DNA from: Rutidosis leptorrhynchoides
Lineage: Eukaryota; Streptophyta; Magnoliopsida; Asterales; Asteraceae
NCBI RefSeq assembly: GCF_046630445.1
Contig: NC_092339.1
Span: 76,712,001 to 76,776,000, forward strand
Direction of reading: 5' to 3'
DNA: 64,000 nt
The notes below the pieces were generated by a model. It was not told where the DNA came from. It did not search any database and was given only the letters and a program-made list of their open reading frames with translations. The first letter of the stretch is position 1; the number at the start of each line of letters is the position of its first letter. The position numbers were made by a program, and so were the translations under genes. This document shows, piece by piece, positions 11,443 through 23,973 of the stretch.

Positions 11443-13076
11443 AATAATTGGATAATAATAATAATACTAATTATAACTTTAACTATAATAACGAAAATAA
11501 TAATAATAAAAAATAACAATTTTTAATGATAAATCCCTTTTATTGATAAAGATAATAATAATGATAATAATAAGATAAAACTAGAACGACGATAAAAAAA
11601 ACTACGATAATAATAATCATTTTTAATAAAAATATCGAAAATTCAATTGATTATAACTTCTAATCCGTTCATCGAAACCATTCGATATCTAAAGGAAAAG
11701 TTCTTAATTTTTTGCTAGCTTTCCAAGTACATGCATATCTTATACCTTATCTCAACCACAAGTGTAACTAATTCAATATTCAACCTAACCTGTCTAAGGG
11801 CAATATCAAAAATACAAGCATGCATAATCCTAAATACTCGAGCACTAGTCAGGGATACACTATTAGTATGTAAAAGTTAAATTATGAGTACTCACGTATC
11901 AATATTGAGATTCAATATTGCAGGAAAGGTACGTAGACGCAACGGAAATGATAAACACTATATTGACCTCACGAGCATACCCATGAACCATACTCAATTA
12001 CCTCCATAGCTATAACCCATAATTTCCTTAATCCTATCCTACTCGAAAAACAATTTCGAAATCACTCGGACAGCACTCCGTCGTAATATTTTATGTATAC
12101 TAATAATATCTTGAAATAATACGGAGTAAATATATATGTACATCGATTGAGAGAGTTTAGAGAAAAATATTTTCAATTTTCTATGAAATAATGAAACCTA
12201 TTGAATTCTATTTATAATAGATTTTTGAATTATTAAAGTGAATTATTAAAGTGAATTATTAAAGTATGAATTATTAAAGTGAATTATTAAAATATGAATT
12301 ATTAAAGTGAATTATTAAAGTTAAAGTAAAGTAAAAATAAAGTAAAGGTAAAGTTTAAGTATAGTAAAAGTATAAAATTATGTACGTATAATACTCGTAT
12401 AAATATATATAATATTAATTTAAATTGTTATATATATTTAATAAAATAAAATATAAATATCGTTATCTTTATCATACTAGTTAAGTAATAAGTTGTAAAA
12501 AGTGATTCTAGATATTTATAAAAGTTATATACGTTTTAATAATAAAGTTCTTTTTAAATTGAAAACGTTTTTGTACGTTTGAAACTAAATAGATCAATCG
12601 AGTCTTTATGAGATTCAATCTTCCACTATCCTTTGTCTAGTTCTCAATGATTGACAATTTATTCTTATTTATAAATCACTTTACCATTTTTCGAATATTG
12701 TTAAAATGGAAAGATTTCTCAAATCAACGTGGGCCTTTCAACAGAGACTTGTAATCATAATTCAATATATCTGATAATTCAATCATTTGATCTTATCTTC
12801 TAATTCCATTGATAAACATTTTGAAATAGATACAATCATATAAAGTATTTAATCTAATATTTTGTTTACGTTTCAAGTTATAATATATATACACATATAC
12901 ATATATAATCATATTCGTTTAATGGTTCGTGAATCGTTGGAACTTGGTCGAGGTTGAATGAGTGTATGAACATAGTTTAAAATTCTTGCAATTTAACTTA
13001 ACAAATATTGCTTATCGTGTCGGAAACATATAAAGATTAAAGTTTAAATTTGGTTGGAAATTTTCGGGTTGTCACA
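9461..13076 (-). repeat. Element B 3' LTR
   Basis: 3,616 bp; on the minus strand it starts TGTGACAACCCG and ends GGGTCCTTTCA. The middle (about 10,790-11,640) is almost pure TAA/ATT-type trinucleotide-rich DNA, which yields artefactual Ile/Asn-rich ORFs. The terminal kilobase (9461-10,400) contains blocks shared with family-A LTRs. Confidence 0.92.
12227..12320. repeat. VNTR in B 3' LTR, 7 units of GAATTATTAAAGT(AT)
   Basis: Seven tandem 13-15-bp units. The same array in the 5' LTR (20899-21035) has ten units, so it has changed length since insertion. Confidence 0.85.
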
Positions 13077-13115
13077 GTACCTACCCGTTAAAGAAATTTC
13101 GTCCCAAAATTTGAG
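13077..13115 (-). other. Polypurine-tract region of element B
   Basis: On the minus strand GGGACGAAATTT is followed by TTAACGGGTAGGTAC directly before the 3' LTR. The same AACGGGTAGGTAC precedes the 3' LTRs of family A, and it is the presumed plus-strand primer. Confidence 0.7.
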
Positions 13116-13469
13116 TGAAAAGGTCGTGAATGATAATAAGTATGTTTTCATGATGCATACGGGCTGAAAATTAGAGTTTTTTCATCAGCGAATAATTTGG
13201 ATAAACAATCCATTTATATGAAGAGTACGAATGAAGCTAAAATAGAAGAGTGAAATGAGTAAGTGTAGATTCATCTTATCATTTGACGTAGATATGATTG
13301 ATTCCCAGATTTCAAGGGATTTGAAGAAAATCTTCTTAATAAGATTTGACTCTCCGGTAATCAAGGAAATTAGGATCCGCTTTAAATGCGATCGTCCATT
13401 TTAATTGTTCTGTCGGAGATTTTCTTATAAATTCACCTCCTTCGTTTCCTTACAACTCACACCTTCTGT

Positions 13470-14110
13470 TGATGCATTTTATGCAACTCCCTAGACATCT
13501 ACCCACGTCCATTGCAGGTACAACAGTTTACAGGCCACCATGATTGCTCGTTATTATCCTATCCGTGTTTGTATGTGGTTACAAGAACTGCAGGAACGAG
13601 ATTTAGATGTTTGACTATGTTAGACTTAGTCAGACGTACGAGTAAAGCCTCACTAGTACGGCTGACAGGCTCATACGCACGATTGATGCTGAGCTAAGTC
13701 ACAATTACAACCTAAATGAGAAGACACGAGTGAGTGATCACCCGTATGGCTGATGAAGCCAACTCGTACGTGTGATGAATGAATCGTATGGGTGAGTCAA
13801 CAGCAGGGGTATATAAAGTCTTATGTTCTTCATTTTAGGTTAAGCCTCTCATTTGTTACACACACTCAGATCTAGTGAGCTCCTCCGATTCTCTCTCAGT
13901 CCAAATCACCCAGGTGGTGAATAATAGCTCTAGGTGTTGATCTAATCACACTTGATTTAGTTGTGGTTTGACTAAATTAATCAAAAAAAAAAAAAAAAAA
14001 ACTTAACCTATTCACTAGAGGGTTTGATTCACTTATTCCGCCATTGTGTGAGTTAAATCTGTTGATTTCTAAGTTCCTAGTCATGTTTCATCACCTTCTA
14101 TTCTTTCCCC
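13470..14110 (+). repeat. Copia-type LTR remnant inside element B
   Basis: On the plus strand the TGTTGATGCATTTTATGCA start resembles a Copia (SIRE-like) LTR. A TATA box GGTATATAAAG lies at 13808-13818, followed by a CT-rich leader. A run of 19 A occurs at 13983-14001. CGTAC-type motifs cluster at 13633-13790. The right end and any target duplication are unclear. It is opposite in orientation to element B and lies within its interior. Confidence 0.4.
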
Positions 14111-16130
14111 CTCAACTCATATTTTAAAGTATTCATCAATATGCTCCATCCAGTTCTGATTCTCGATATACTTCTAAATTTTATATCGGTCATTCTTCTT
14201 TTTCATCTACCGCCGGAAGAATCTATTTACTTCTACTATACTCTTGTGTTTATAGTGTTTCTAGTTCTCCCGTGTCTTTATATTGCTATATGCATCGATA
14301 TATATGATTTATAATTTCTGGTTTGTCGTTGGGATTTATATGTTCCCTTATATTTCAAAGTCTCTGCTTCTGTCTTCTATAATCATTATCATTCACAGTT
14401 AATGCTCTCTTTTATTTGCTACAATTTATACCTGAATTTCTATTTCGAAGTTTTGTCCTTTCGTTTCTTCTTCTTGCGATTAAGCACCGCTTGTAATGGT
14501 CCAGAATTCACAGATATGAATTTTGGAATGAACATTGTTAATGTTCTAGGAAGGAAATTGTGATGGCACGATCTTGACTTGTCAAATTACTAGAATACCT
14601 TGGAAAAGGCCGAATCATCAAGAAATATTTTCTTGATATTTTAGAGGTTAAATAGAATACAAGAGTCGTATAACATGGCACATGATGATGTTTTGATCTG
14701 TGAATCATCACGTTCCATTTAGAAACTCAGCATGACTTACTGTAATATAATCACATTGATCAAGTGTCATTATATTATACTAATTCATGCTTCAGTTCCC
14801 AATATTACTTCAAAATATTCCTATTTTAAACTTGAATGTTTCAGAATTTAGAAACTAAAATAGTTTCTTTTATGATGTAATACAGATAGCGCGAAGAGGT
14901 AAATGATTTCAAATAAGAAAAATTAAGAAAATATCTTCAGAAATATAGAGGATATTTATAATGAAAGATATGATGATATTTTAGAATTTCTAATATCAGA
15001 GGATGATGAAGAATATTGTCCGCAGGGGTTTAGAGTCAGGAGCAAGGTATTCGTTAATGACTTCAGCAGGTACTGAATCATTTGGATCCTTTCAAGTCAG
15101 GTCCAGTCTTTGTAATTTGTCTACAGCCTCTTTCCTACTTTGCTCAATCCGTTTTCCAGTTCCAAAACTTCTCTTTTTCTACGCTTTTCCAGCACACTTC
15201 ATCATTATAATCCAGCTTTTATCCTTTAAAGTCGTTTATAGTTTTCGCTGCTTCATCAGCATTTTTTTTCTCCATTTTTGGAGAATCAATTCGTAGTTCG
15301 GAGTGTTTTTCAGAAACTTCACATTCAAATTAAGTCCAGAAGATAGACGTTATATATACACATATAACTGTTGGCATAAACATCCTGCGAGATTTCAAAA
15401 TACTGATTGCTAATTCCCAATGATTCGTATGGCAATTCTCATTACAAGATGCGAATGAGTAAATGATGGGGTTTCAATGAATAATTATAATGACTTTTTG
15501 GAGAGGCTAAAGTCAAAAGGTAATGAAGTTGTTGGTACATCTGCTAATAATGTGGTGGAATGTAAAAGGTTCCCTGGTAATGATGGTGTATATCTCAAGG
15601 TTATAATAAGGTTAGTCTGACTGAAAAGTCGAAGTTGACTTGCTGGAGCTGTGACAAAACTGGCTACTTTGAATAGGAGTCGCAAAGTTATTTTTGCTAA
15701 TAAATGCCAAAGAATCTGACGCGGATACGTTGTTTAAACTTTTACTTTGGTTTCAAGAGTTTTTCGGGTACATAACTGTGGGTAACATGTGGTTGGATCA
15801 TCATCTCGATTGCTCATCATTCGAAGTGTCTTCAGAAATTTTCGAAGGGTTTGAACACAGATTGTAATCGTTAACATACATTTGATGTTCTAACACAGTT
15901 TTGAAGTCAAAATATAGCTTGTGAAAGATGTAAGGATCTAAGAGTGATGATTTTGGTCTTATCTCAAGTTGAATTTTGAGATTTCAAAATCAGAATATGT
16001 AATTAAATTTTGAATGAGTATGGTTGTTTTGATTTCTATAAAAGAATGTATATTGTTGTGAAAGTAGGGAGTATAATGGATGATTTGCTGAATCAGATTC
16101 GAAGAATGTAACATATTAATTGTGAATTTA
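14111..16130. other. Element B interior, non-coding or decayed segment
   Basis: No intact ORF. The stretch 14,520-15,900 is shared, reverse-complemented, with the interior of B-prime (29,130-30,540), so it travels with the family. On the plus strand 15477-15710 reads as a gag-like tail with a zinc-knuckle-like CWSCDKTGYFE, stopped by TAG at 15675. On the minus strand about 15,060-15,340 decayed text ends in VINEYLAPDS, which is better preserved in B-prime. Confidence 0.5.
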
Positions 16131-16136
16131 TATATC

Positions 16137-16160
16137 TCTCGGGTATTACCTACCCGTTAA
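16137..16160 (-). other. Internal polypurine-like motif in element B
   Basis: On the minus strand TTAACGGGTAGGTAATACCCG repeats the AACGGGTAGGTA of the true 3' polypurine region, then adds a complementary ..TACCCG arm. An equivalent motif lies upstream of gag in family A. Confidence 0.6.
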
Positions 16161-16674
16161 AAAAAAATTTCACAATTAATATTTTGTACAAAAGAATTTT
16201 ATTACAGTCTTTATGAAAATATATATATGTATATTTTCTTCAGATGTAATATAGATTTAATGAGTTAATGTTAAATTAAACTCATTTGATTTACGGTTGA
16301 AACTAGAATTGAATAATCCCTAAAGGCTTTAAAAAGTACATAACTTTTACGCAGTATTTCTTTAATGACATTGAAATTATGAATCAATACTTCGTTATTT
16401 GTTGATGTATGATGTTCGGTTCGTGGAATTCTTGTGAATTTTGCAAAGTACGAATGATGTTATCTGAAAAGTTTTGAGTACATCGATGATGAAAGTGTAC
16501 AATCAATTATATACTTGATTTATTATGAATTGGAATTTGTTGAATTGCGACAGAGATTGTAGTTAACGCTGGTTAAGTTGCGGCCGAAGGACGTACATTA
16601 TTGCATATTTGTAATATGAATTAACCGAGTAGTTAAGATTCACACACAATAGCTTAGCACGGAAAGATTTATTT

Positions 16675-16678
<4 letters not shown>

Positions 16679-16757
<79 letters not shown>
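16679..16757. repeat. (AT)n microsatellite
   Basis: About 79 bp of perfect AT dinucleotide repeat in the element B interior. Confidence 0.97.
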
Positions 16758-16762
<5 letters not shown>

Positions 16763-17279
16763 CATATAATTTCTTCAGAGGGAATGAGTTAATTCTTCAT
16801 AACTCGTTGATACAATATACACGTTATTGATTTGTAATAATGTCCACAGTGATTCTTGAATTGACGGAGTTTGTGATGTTATCGGTGTTGTTGATTCGGA
16901 TGTTGACTGTACTGACGATGCTGGTAACGCTAACGGTACTGTTGATGCTGTTGGTAAAGCAAGTTTAGCTTGTTAATCACACACCATTTTTGTCAGGGTT
17001 TCTACTCTTCCTTCTATCATTTTGATTCGTTTAACTGATTTATGGTTAGGGCTAGATTAGATAATCTCTAAGACTTTAGAGATTACAAAATCGCCGCGGA
17101 ATGTTTCTCCAATGAAGTTATAAATTAATACTTCATCAGTTATTGTTGTTGGTACTCCTTGGTATCTATGGTGCGTATGACGTTGATGCTCATGGGACAG
17201 ATTGTGAAGTTGAGGTTTACGACGCAGTTGTGGTTGGAGGTGGTAATGGTACTGTTGGCGTTGATGATGGTGGTACTGG

Positions 17280-17675
17280 TTATGCTGCTGGTGCTGCTGC
17301 TGGTGTTTGTAATCTTTGCACCATATTCTCCAAAGCCACTACCCGAGCGCGAAGCTCGTTGACTTCTTCTATTATACCGGGGTGATTGTCGATTCGGACG
17401 AGCGGATAAATATAATCTAGAATTTGATGTAGTATATAATCGTGACGAGATACTCTGGAAATGAGAGAGAAAATGGTGTTTCGGATTGGTTCGCCGGTAA
17501 GTGCTTCAGGTTCTTCGTTAAGAGGGCAATGGGGTGGATGGAAGGGATCACCTTCTTCTTGTCTCCAATGATTGAGGAGGCTACGAACCCATCCCCAATT
17601 CATCCAGAATAGATGATGGTTGATTGGTTGATCCATTCCGGTCACACTGCTTTCAGAGCTGGAGTGAGATTCCAT
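17280..17675 (-). CDS. Small ORF of element B (131 residues), coiled-coil C-terminus
   Basis: The only sizeable open frame in element B, on the element's sense strand and close to its primer-binding site, where gag usually sits. The N-terminus is Ser-rich and acidic. The middle holds LTGEPIRNTIFSLISRV. Residues about 102-121 (EEVNELRARVVALENMVQRL) form a leucine-heptad coiled coil, and the C-terminus is Pro/Ala-rich. There is no zinc knuckle or protease. B-prime carries the same ORF (27957-28386) with one internal TGA, so it is a family feature. Upstream, a 1-base loss relative to B-prime removes an alternative earlier start. The function is not known to me; a structural Gag-like or RNA-binding role is only a guess. 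Confidence 0.5.
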   Translation of the reverse strand: MESHSSSESSVTGMDQPINHHLFWMNWGWVRSLLNHWRQEEGDPFHPPHCPLNEEPEALTGEPIRNTIFSLISRVSRHDYILHQILDYIYPLVRIDNHPGIIEEVNELRARVVALENMVQRLQTPAAAPAA

Positions 17676-17961
17676 TTCGGAATCCGAGGACTTGAATTAA
17701 TGATGAATTCCATTTCGTACGATTGAATAAGGATTTTTTTCGATATGAAATGATTTTTGGTTATCGGATGGTATTCTAATTACATAGAATATCCATAGAT
17801 ATAGAACAAAAGATTTCGTAGATTACGGAGGAATTTACGGGATATGTCAGGTAAAGTTTAAAGTAACAGATACGATAAGATATGATTTAGCAGATACGCT
17901 AAGATATGAATTTTGTCTATACACTACTCATGCAATTAATGTAGCAAGACGTGTCTAAACT

Positions 17962-18110
17962 AGTAATGATAAGCAGGTAATTTCCTAAGAATGATAAGCA
18001 GATGATTTTCGACTAAAAATGATAAGCAAAACTTTTGACATGCAGACACGGTCGAAGTCCAGACTCACTAATGCATCCTAACGACTTATCAGTTAGACAC
18101 ATTAATGCAG
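17962..18110 (-). promoter_or_regulatory. Element B leader: tandem TGCTTATCATT and duplicated GCATTAxTGxGTCT motifs
   Basis: On the minus strand the leader has two GCATTAxTGxGTCT copies (18095-18108 and 18061-18074), then GGACTTCGACCGTGT (18046-18060), then three TGCTTATCATT-type repeats (about 17962-18030). The same order occurs in B-prime, and the first part occurs in family A. The position between primer-binding site and first ORF suits a packaging or dimerisation signal (inference). Confidence 0.5.
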
Positions 18111-18127
18111 ACATGGTTCGCTAAGAC

Positions 18128-18145
18128 CACCGCTCTGATACCAAC
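18128..18145 (-). other. Primer-binding site of element B
   Basis: On the minus strand the LTR end ..TTTCA is followed by GT and then TGGTATCAGAGCGG, complementary to the 3' end of initiator-Met tRNA. Confidence 0.85.
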
Positions 18146-20078
18146 TGAAAGGACCCGTTCATATACATTATAAACGATTCATAATAGTTGATTACATTGC
18201 GAGGTATTTGACCTCTATATGATACATTTTACAAACATTGCATTCGTTTTTAAAAGACAAACTTTCTTTACATTGAAAATTGACAGGCATGCATACCATT
18301 TCATAATATCCACTATCCAACTATAAATTGATTTAATAATAATCTTTGATGAACTCAATGACTCGAATGCAACGTTCTTCGAAATATGCTATGAAAGACT
18401 CCAAGTAATATCTTTAAAATGAGCAAATGCACAGCGAAAGATTTCTTTAACACCTGAGAATAAACATGCTTTAAAGTGTCAACCAAAAGGTTGGTGAGTT
18501 CATTAGTTTATCATAATCATTTATTTTCATCATTTTAATAGACCACAAGAATTTCATTCCTAGTTCTCATAAATATACGTCCCATGCATAGAGACAAAAA
18601 TAATCATTCATATGGTGAACACCTGGTAACCGACATTAACTAGATACATATAAGAATATCCCCTATCATTCCGGGATCCTCCTTCGGACATGATATAAAT
18701 TTCGAAGTACTAAAGCATCCGGTACTTTGGATGGGGTTTGTTAGGCCCAATAGATCTATCTTTAGGATTCGCGTCAATTAGGGTGTCTGTTCCCTAATTA
18801 TTAGATTACCAGACTTTAATAAAAAGGGGCATATTCGATTTTGATAATTCAACCATAGAATGTAGTTTCAATTACTTGTGTCTATTTCGTCAAACATTTA
18901 TAAAAGCGCATGTATTCTCAGTCCCAAAAATATAAAGGGTAAAAAGGCAAATGAAACTCACCATACTGTATTTCGTAGTAAAAATACATATAATGTCTTT
19001 GAACAAGTGCAAGGTTGGCCTCGGATTCACGAACCTAAATTAATTATATATAATTATGTGTTGGTCAATATTTGTCTAACAAATTAGGTCAAGTCATAGT
19101 GTACCACAATCCTAATACTCGAGACTAATATGCAAAAGTCAACAAAAGTAAATTTGACTCAAAATAATTTCCAAAAATCTATACATGATTAATATATAGT
19201 TTAAATATCATCGTTTTATATTTTTAAATATTTTTAAAAGATTTATTAGAGTAATAATATAATTTATTTATTAATAAATAAAATTTTATATTAAATTTAT
19301 GTAATAAAATATACTTTTATATATATTAAGTAATAAAATTTATAGAGTTCATTTAGTATCATAAAGATAATATGATAGGTATTATTAAAGTAAGTTATTA
19401 CACGTAGTAAAATATGTTTGTATCACATATTTATTTGATAAAATAATATCTATAATGATAGTAAGTAAAAGTTGTATTATTTTGTAATAATAATTATTAT
19501 TATAAAAAATATATTATTATAAAAATATCAATATTTATAATTACTAAGATGACATTATGATAAAACGATAATTCTAATTATGATAACTTTAATATTTACG
19601 ATAATTTTTAATATTATCTTTAAAATAATAATTCTATTTAAAATAATAATAATAATGATATTTTATAGTAACAATGACATTTCTATTAAAATGATAATTT
19701 TTGTTAAAATGATAGTTTTAATACTAACGATACTTTTAATAATAATAGTAATGATAAAAATAATAAGAACGATAATTTTACCTAAATCAATATCTTATAA
19801 TATTTTAATTTCATCATGATACTCTTACTCATTATTTCCTAATCGTTTCGTTTAATAGCTTTTAATCGTCTTTTATATCGTGTTTATAATAATGATAATA
19901 ATAGTAATCAAAATAATTAGGTGTTACCAATATTTGTTTTAATTACACTTATATTAATAATGATAGTTACTATAACATTATTAACGATAATACTAATAAT
20001 TATCTTAATGATAATATAGTAATAATAATAATAATAACAATAACCATTTTTAAATAATGATATATATATTAATAATGA

Positions 20079-20136
<58 letters not shown>

Positions 20137-21791
20137 TGGATAATAATAATAATACTAATTATAACTTTAACGATAATAACGATAGTAATAATAAAAAAAA
20201 TAACAATTTTTAATGATAAATCCCTTTTATTGATAAAGATAATAATAATGATAATAATAAGATAAAACTAGAACGACGATAATAATAATCATTTTTAATA
20301 AAAATATCGAAAATTCAATTGATTATAACTTCTAAACCGTTCATCGAAACCATTCGATATCTAAAGGAAAAGTTCTTAATTTTTCGCTAGCTTTCCAAGG
20401 ACATGCATATCTTATACCTTATCTCAACCGCAAGTGTAACTAATTCAATATTCAACCTAACCTGTCTAAGGGCAATATCAAAAATACAAGCATGCATAAT
20501 CCTAAATACTCGAGCACTAGTCAGGGATACACTATTAGTATGTAAAAGTTAAATTATGAGTACTCACGTATCAATATTGAGATTCAATATTGCAGGAAAG
20601 GTACGTAGACGCAACGGAAATGATAAACACTATATTGACCTCACGAGCATACCCATGAACCATACTCAATCACCTCCATAGCTATAACCCATAATTTCCT
20701 TAATCCTATTCTACTCGAAAAACAATTTCGAAATCACTCGGACAGCACTCCGTCGTAATATTTTATGTATACTAATAATATCTTGAAATAATACGGAGTA
20801 AATATATATGTACATCGATTGAGAGAGTTTAGAGAAAAATATTTTCAAGTTTCTATGAAATAATGAAACCTATTAAATTCTATTTATAATAGATTTTTGA
20901 ATTATTAAAGTGAATTATTAAAGTATGAATTATTAAAGTGAATTATTAAAGTATGAATTATTAAAGTGAATTATTAAAGTATGAATTATTAAAGTGAATT
21001 ATTAAAGTATGAATTATTAAAGTGAATTATTAAAGTTAAAGTAAAGTAAAAATAAAGTAAAGGTAAAGTTTAAGTATAGTAAAAGTATAAAATTATGTAC
21101 GTATAATACGCGTATAAATATATATAATATTAATTTAAATTGTTATATATATTTAATAAAATAAAATATAAATATCGTTATCTTTATCATACTAGTTAAG
21201 TAATAAGTTGTAAAAAGTGATTCTAGATATTTATAAAAGTTATATACGTTTTAATAATAAAGTTCTTTTTAAATTGAAAACGTTTTTGTACATTTGAAAC
21301 TAAATAGATCAATCGAGTCTTTATGAGATTCAATCTTCCACTATCCTTTGTCTAGTTCTCAATGATTGACAATTTATTCTTATTTATAAATCACTTTACC
21401 ATTTTTCGAATATTGTTAAAATGGAAAGATTTCTCAAATCAACGTGGGCCTTTCAACAGAGACTTGTAATCATAATTCAATATATCTGATAATTCAATCA
21501 TTTGATCTTATCTTCTAATTCCATTGATAAACATTTTGAAACAGATACAATCATATAAAGTATTTAATCTAATATTTTGTTTACGTTTCAAGTTATAATA
21601 TATATACACATATACATATATAATCATATTCGTTTAATGGTTCGTGAATCGTTGGAACTTGGTCGAGGTTGAATGAATGTATGAACATAGTTTAAAATTC
21701 TTGCAATTTAACTTAACAAATATTGCTTATCGTGTCGGAAACATATAAAGATTAAAGTTTAAATTTGGTTGGAAATTTCCGGGTTGTCACA
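18146..21791 (-). repeat. Element B 5' LTR
   Basis: 3,646 bp, colinear with the 3' LTR at 9461-13076. Differences are scattered substitutions, small trinucleotide-tract length changes and three extra VNTR units. It should hold the element promoter; the AT-rich composition makes TATA assignment unreliable. Confidence 0.92.
20899..21035. repeat. VNTR in B 5' LTR, 10 units
   Basis: Ten tandem GAATTATTAAAGT(AT) units; the matching array in the other LTR has seven. Confidence 0.85.
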
Positions 21792-21796
21792 ATTCC

Positions 21797-23973
21797 CAAC
21801 TGCAAGATCATTGTGGAATGCACTTATCACAACTTACAGTTCCGGCAAGGACAAACTGCAAACATTCGACCTACATATCAAAGCCAATAATATCAAACAA
21901 GAAGGTAAGTCGATTGAAGAATTATGGTTAAAATTGCAGGGTATTTGGGGTGAAATTGAAATGAGGGATTCAAATCCCATGGAACACCCAAATGATATCA
22001 TCAAACATAACAGTATTAGATCAGAGCAAAAGCTCTTTCAATTTTTAAATGCCCTCGATCACAAACATGATAATATAAAGAGGGAATTGCTCAGAATCGA
22101 ACCTTTACCCAAGGTTGAAGGGGCATATGCAGCCATTAGAAAAGAAAATGCTCACCAGAATATATTTAGCAACAAGACTGAAGTTACCAACCACTTCGAC
22201 ATCGGATCTGGACTGCTAGCCCCATCGTTAAAGCACAAAGATTCAGACGGCCATGGACTTATTTCAAAGAACCAACGACGATCTGAATATCAATCAACAA
22301 AAGACAAGGACAACCTCAAATGTTCAAAGTGTGGGATGAAACGACACACGAAAGAATAGTGCTTTAGGATTTTCGGATACCCTGAGTGGTGGAACGACGG
22401 TCACAGGAAAGGAAAAGTAGCGGTGGCGACAACAACAGTAACCAAAGGTAATCAAGAGACCAACAACTTCGGTGCCACTGCTCAAGGAGGATTCGGTTTA
22501 ATGGCAGCAGATTAACCTTCAACCACTTCTTCAGGTGAAGGTTAATTAGGGTTAGGGTTTGTGCCCAAACCCAATTGCAGTAAACATACAGGGAAGAAGG
22601 GAGGGATAGGGTTTTTAACCCCAAATCGATATCAGATCTTGCAATCTGATCCCTCACACGTTTTCCCTTTACATAATACCCCCTCTGTTGACCAAATTAA
22701 TATAGTTAAACCCCCCATTGACAATTATTTACACAATAAACCCTCAAAAGACCAAGGTTATCTTAAACAGTCCCATAATGTTAAAATTAAATCCAAAATA
22801 CAAAAGTTTTTGCAAAATAAGTCCTCTTTAAATAATGACGTTTCTTATACTAATATTGTTTCAAATGCAACAAAAAATAAAGAGTGGATTATTGATTGTG
22901 GTGCAACCGACACCATGACCTTTGATAAAAAGGACATTTATTTAGAGTCAAAACCGGATAAAACCAAAATAAAAACGGCCAATGGTGGGACTGTTCAAGT
23001 ACAAGGAGGGGGAACGATAGAGATATCACCAACGTTAAAATTAAAGAACTATCTTTATGTTCCCGCTCTATCACACAAGTTATTATCTATTAGCCACGTA
23101 ACCAAAGAACTTAATTGCACCGTTTTATTACACCCAACGTTCTGCATCTTGCAGGACATCAGAACCGGGAAGATAATTGGTCGTGGTACTGAACGGGATG
23201 GGTTATACTATGTTGATGAAGTCACTCGAGATGGTACAATCATGTTAGCTCACGGGACTCTAGATAGACAAGCATGGTTGTGGCATAGACGTCTTGATCA
23301 TCCGTCTGCTAGTTATTTAAAGATTTTATTTCCTAGTATTTTTTCGTCAAATAAAGCTATTGAGTGTGAAACATGTATTTTGGCTAAAAGCCACCAAAGT
23401 TCCTTTAAACCCAGTAATACTAAGTCTGAACATCCTTTTATGTTAATTCATTTCGATGTTTGGGGACCCGCGAGGGTTAATGGGGAACGCAACCTTCGAT
23501 ATTTCTTATTATTTATTGATGATTGCACACGTATGACGTGGACATATTTTTTATCAAATAAATCAGAAGTGTTAGATAAATTTACAAACTTTTATGCTAT
23601 GATTGAAACCCAATTCAAAAGTAAAATATAAACTCTAAGATTCGACAATGGCGGGGAATTTGTCAACACTCAAATGAAACTTTTTTGTGAAACAAAAGGT
23701 ATTATTCACCAAACTACGTGCCCTCACACTCCTCAACAAAACGGGGTCTCCGAAAGGAAAAATAGAATCCTCTTAGAGATAACTCGGGCCTTAATGATAG
23801 AATCCAATGTTCCAAAATCCTTTTGGCCCGAAGCCCTTGCCACAACAACTTACCTTGTAAATAGACTCCCTATGGGAGCTTTAGAACTTAAAAACCCCCT
23901 TGAAACCCTAGCACAGTTTTATAAACCTCCATCAAACCTTACTCTCAAACCTAGGATATTTGGGTCCACCGTC
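21797..23973 (+). pseudogene. Copia gag-pol, remainder: gag, protease, integrase (5' part)
   Basis: This continues the frame interrupted at 9460. Gag core SIEELWLKLQGIWGEI and a zinc knuckle CSKCGMKRHTKE come first, with TAG (22357) in place of the residue before the last Cys. Protease follows near 22890 (WIIDCGATDTM, a DCGA form of the DSGA site). GAG-pre-integrase is near 23280 (LWHRRLDHPS..CETC). Integrase runs through HFDVWGPA, FIDDCTRMTW and RFDNGGEF, then PQQNGVSERKNR. Stops at 22357, 22513, 22543 and 23629 all lie in one frame with no frameshift. The copy is cut at 23973 by B-prime just after the LKPRIFGS motif. RT, RNase H and the 3' LTR are not in this window. Confidence 0.85.

Larger units (their letters stand above)
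9461..21791 (-). mobile_element. Complete non-autonomous LTR element 'B' (LARD-like)
   Basis: A 12,331-bp minus-strand element with two long LTRs (18146-21791 and 9461-13076), both TG..CA. Flanking 5-bp duplications ATTCC lie at 9456-9460 and 21792-21796. It has a tRNA-iMet-type primer-binding site next to the 5' LTR and a polypurine region next to the 3' LTR. The 5.07-kb interior contains no protease, RT, RNase H or integrase, only a small coiled-coil ORF and degraded segments. It is therefore a large retrotransposon derivative needing enzymes in trans. It is inserted in a Copia gag gene. The LTRs differ by scattered substitutions and a VNTR length change, so it is not very recent. Confidence 0.9.

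Noticed and set aside
10895-11519. Ile/Leu/Tyr-rich hydrophobic ORFs in trinucleotide-rich DNA (also 19580 and 25762-26391)
   Set aside because: Simple TAA/ATT/AAT repeats give long low-complexity frames. There is no start context, domain or conservation beyond the repeat.
17143-17385. Gly/Val-rich plus-strand ORF opposite the element B small ORF
   Set aside because: It is an antisense shadow of the Ala/Pro/Thr-coding 3' end of the real minus-strand ORF and adjoining GTTGnTG repeats.
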